This document shows, piece by piece, positions 44,261-46,087 of a DNA stretch of 46,087 nt. A program made the translations under genes and the position numbers. Source of the stretch: an uncultured Opitutaceae bacterium (GTDB lineage: Bacteria > Verrucomicrobiota > Verrucomicrobiia > Opitutales > Opitutaceae); NCBI GenBank assembly GCA_903952145.1, contig CAJBES010000198.1, positions 1 to 46,087 of the forward strand, given 5' to 3'. Positions within the stretch are counted from its first letter, which is position 1; every line of letters begins with the position of its first letter. The notes under the pieces are model-generated. The model did not search any database, was not told the origin of the DNA, and worked only from the letters and a program-made list of their open reading frames with translations.

Positions 44261-45139
44261 TCAGTGCGAGGAGGCCTTTCTGGTGGCGGGCGCGTGCTCG
44301 TTATGGGACTCGTCGCCGTGATTGCAAATGAGACCGATATAAACGCTCACCAGTAGGGTGAAGACCAGTGCCTGCACAAAGCCGATCAGCAGTTCGAGAA
44401 AATAAAAGGGCACCGGAAGGCCCCATTTCATTATCCCTGACATGGCGTGAATCAGATTTTCGCCACCGAAGACGTTGCCGAAGAGACGGAAAGACAGCGA
44501 AACCGGGCGGAAGAGGATGGAAATAACCTCGATGAGGCCGACGGCAAAAAAAACCCCGAAAAGCGGGTAGTAAATGACGGCGGGAATGTCCTTCTTATCA
44601 GCCTTGTTGCCGAAGATATCCTTGATCAGGATACCGAGACCTGCGTAACGAAGAACAAAATAGAACCAACCTATAAAGGCAACGAGGGCTAGGGCGATGG
44701 TGCCGTTCATGTCGGCGTTGCCAGGGCGAATTAGTGTGTGACCGCGATAGTAAACAGTGCCCACACCAGGCAGCAGCCCGCTCCAGTTCTGGAAGAGAAT
44801 GTAAGTAAAGAGGGTGATGAGCAACGGGAGCGTGTGCTTGGCGACCTTGTTGCCGACAATGGGCGCCGTGAGATCAAGGATGCCCTGCACCATCGACTCG
44901 ACCATGGCCTGGGCTCGGGTGGGCACGAGTTGCGGTTTCTTGATAGCCAGTTTGATCACAATCACAATCAAGGCCGCGATGACCCAACTGGTCACCATGC
45001 TGTTGGTAATAGGAATCGGACCGAGGAGAAAGACCGTCTCCGCTGACGGGGAAACGCCACGGGCGCCGCTGGCAAATGCGGTGGTTGCGGCGGCGGGCGA
45101 AAGAAAGAAAAGGGCGAGTTTATAGACTCGTGACATCAT
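44261..45139 (-). CDS. atpB: ATP synthase Fo subunit a
   Basis: The 292-residue stator channel subunit, the first gene of the atp operon. An N-terminal signal-like segment (YKLALFFLSPAAATTAFA) is followed by five or more transmembrane helices. The essential Arg is in SLSFRLFGNVFGGENLIHAM, and the last helix has FVQALVFTLLVSVYIGLICNH. The ATG at 45139 is preferred to a TTG at 45202. A TTGACG at 45202-45197 is a possible -35 box for the operon but no good -10 follows. No atpI or atpZ is upstream; trmB is. Confidence 0.94.
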   Translation of the reverse strand: MMSRVYKLALFFLSPAAATTAFASGARGVSPSAETVFLLGPIPITNSMVTSWVIAALIVIVIKLAIKKPQLVPTRAQAMVESMVQGILDLTAPIVGNKVAKHTLPLLITLFTYILFQNWSGLLPGVGTVYYRGHTLIRPGNADMNGTIALALVAFIGWFYFVLRYAGLGILIKDIFGNKADKKDIPAVIYYPLFGVFFAVGLIEVISILFRPVSLSFRLFGNVFGGENLIHAMSGIMKWGLPVPFYFLELLIGFVQALVFTLLVSVYIGLICNHGDESHNEHAPATRKASSH

Positions 45140-45271
45140 GTGCTGGACAGGGAGGAACGGTTTGAAGGGTGTGACGTAGTCAAACGCGTAGCGCACCGTC
45201 AACCCCTGAAGCTTGGTAATTCATGAATACGGTGATGAAAAAAAACGGATACGGGGTAACGGCGAATATGG

Positions 45272-45868
45272 TCATACCGTCGCGGGTGTGTATTGGGCGG
45301 CGCAGGAATGATGAATGTCGGCCCGGTTCTGGAAAACCGTCTCGTGTTCGAACGGCCACGGCTCGCCCGTCAGCCGCCAAACGGTGCTGTTCCTCAGGGT
45401 CGCGATAGCTTCCTGATAATATGGCTCATGGTCCGTGCGAAAAAAGAGCATCGTGCCCTCCCCTGCTCGCTTAGCCAGTGCTTCCAAAAAACCAGCCTGC
45501 ATCAAACGGTGTTTGTGGTGACGGCGTTTGGGCCATGGGTCGGGGAATAGCAGAAAAATGCGTTTGAACCGCACGCGTGTGGGCAGGGCTTCCAGCAACA
45601 ACTTCGCATCGGTGTGGACAAAGGCGAGATTCCGAAGTCCGGCGCGTGCCGCTTTTTTTCGCGCGCGTAAGATGCGATCCGCCAAGATGTCCACCCCCAA
45701 GCAGTGTTCGTCTGGATGGGCTTGTGCGTAGGCGGTGAAAAAATGCCCGTGACCGCAGCCAATCTCAAGAGTGATAATCGCTGGCCATCCAGACCATAAT
45801 AGGGCTAGTTGCGTGGCCAGATCTGCGAGACGGGTAGCATGTATGGCTTGAGCCTGCGCGGGGGACAT
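45272..45868 (-). CDS. trmB: TrmB, tRNA (guanine-N7-)-methyltransferase
   Basis: The 198-residue SAM-dependent enzyme that makes m7G46 in tRNA. It has LEIGCGHGHFFTAYAQAHP for SAM binding, VHTDAKLLLEALP, and the family signature FPDPWPKRRHHKHRL, followed by FFRTDHEPYY. The ATG at 45868 (MSPAQAQAIHA) is chosen; upstream codons look non-coding. Between its stop and atpB is a T8 run on the transcribed strand (45245-45238), but the preceding stem is weak. The 219 bases to the right edge show no gene I can support. Confidence 0.92.
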   Translation of the reverse strand: MSPAQAQAIHATRLADLATQLALLWSGWPAIITLEIGCGHGHFFTAYAQAHPDEHCLGVDILADRILRARKKAARAGLRNLAFVHTDAKLLLEALPTRVRFKRIFLLFPDPWPKRRHHKHRLMQAGFLEALAKRAGEGTMLFFRTDHEPYYQEAIATLRNSTVWRLTGEPWPFEHETVFQNRADIHHSCAAQYTPATV

Positions 45869-46087
45869 AAGGAAGCGGCTAGAGCCAGCGCATGGCTGGC
45901 GCAAGCCCAGCTTGGCACCATTTTGTCCGCAGCCTGCATCGTAGAGGCTACTTATTTCAGGAATGAGCCGTCTATTGAAAGTCACACGGGGTTACGACAG
46001 TTTGCGAACGTCGAAAAGATCACACGGGCTTGGATTTTCAACGAATCACGCCCCACTCTCTTGATTAACGTGCCGGTGTTTTTATAC

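Noticed and set aside
45197-45202. TTGACG as the atp operon promoter
   Set aside because: No acceptable -10 box at 16-18 bases; kept only as a note under atpB.

Overview
The window is chromosomal DNA from a GC-rich bacterium. The gene content and gene styles point to Verrucomicrobiota, most likely the Opitutaceae. The reasons are OleC/OleD-type enzymes, a lone GH88 glycosidase, large proteins of unknown function, clear Shine-Dalgarno sites at only a few starts, and hairpin and 'ACCACGAAT'-type dispersed repeats between genes. The taxonomic call is inference from sequence style, not from a marker search. Nearly all of the window is coding. I saw no rRNA, tRNA, CRISPR array, prophage or insertion sequence.

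Layout. Positions 1-7.9 kb hold the 5' part of miaB (runs off the left edge), a secreted 5'-nucleotidase/lytic transglycosylase fusion, an unknown protein, DAHP synthase, an AlkD-like DNA repair protein and rlmN. Positions 7.9-14.5 kb hold a diverged inverted repeat, an aldo/keto reductase, a PHP-type histidinol phosphatase, a GH88 hydrolase, a MarC membrane protein, an M20 peptidase and a TSUP transporter. Positions 14.6-22.9 kb hold pdxH overlapping a hybrid histidine kinase with a degenerate receiver, a LipM/LplA-like acyltransferase, two membrane proteins of unknown function (one with an EF-hand), and two divergent RNA methyltransferase genes. One of the methyltransferases carries an in-frame repeat insertion.

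Positions 23.2-32.4 kb hold a URO-D family protein, a TonB-dependent receptor, an RNase D-oleC-oleD operon, and an HDAC-like deacetylase with a glycerophosphodiester phosphodiesterase. Positions 32.4-34.5 kb hold queC-queE-exoD. Between queC and queE sits a 7-codon ORF, Met-Asn-His5, built only of codons read by queuosine-modified tRNAs after its Met. Positions 34.5-35.0 kb are a gene graveyard with a broken terC tail and a possible amidohydrolase start, followed by nagB.

Positions 35.8-38.5 kb hold an iron(II) uptake operon, feoA-feoB plus a 55-residue Cys-rich membrane protein, behind a Fur-like palindrome. Positions 38.6-45.1 kb hold a complete F1Fo ATP synthase operon (atpBEFHAGDC, minus strand) with a terminator-like hairpin after atpE. 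trmB closes the window.

How genes work together: queC and queE supply two steps of preQ0 synthesis for tRNA queuosine. miaB, rlmN, trmB and the TrmA- and SpoU-type enzymes are further RNA modification genes, unusually many for 46 kb. oleC and oleD are the last two kinds of enzyme of long-chain olefin synthesis; oleA and oleB are not here. The most interesting signal is the queC-queE spacer, a possible codon-specific leader peptide that could sense queuosine status. It is a hypothesis supported by sequence layout only.
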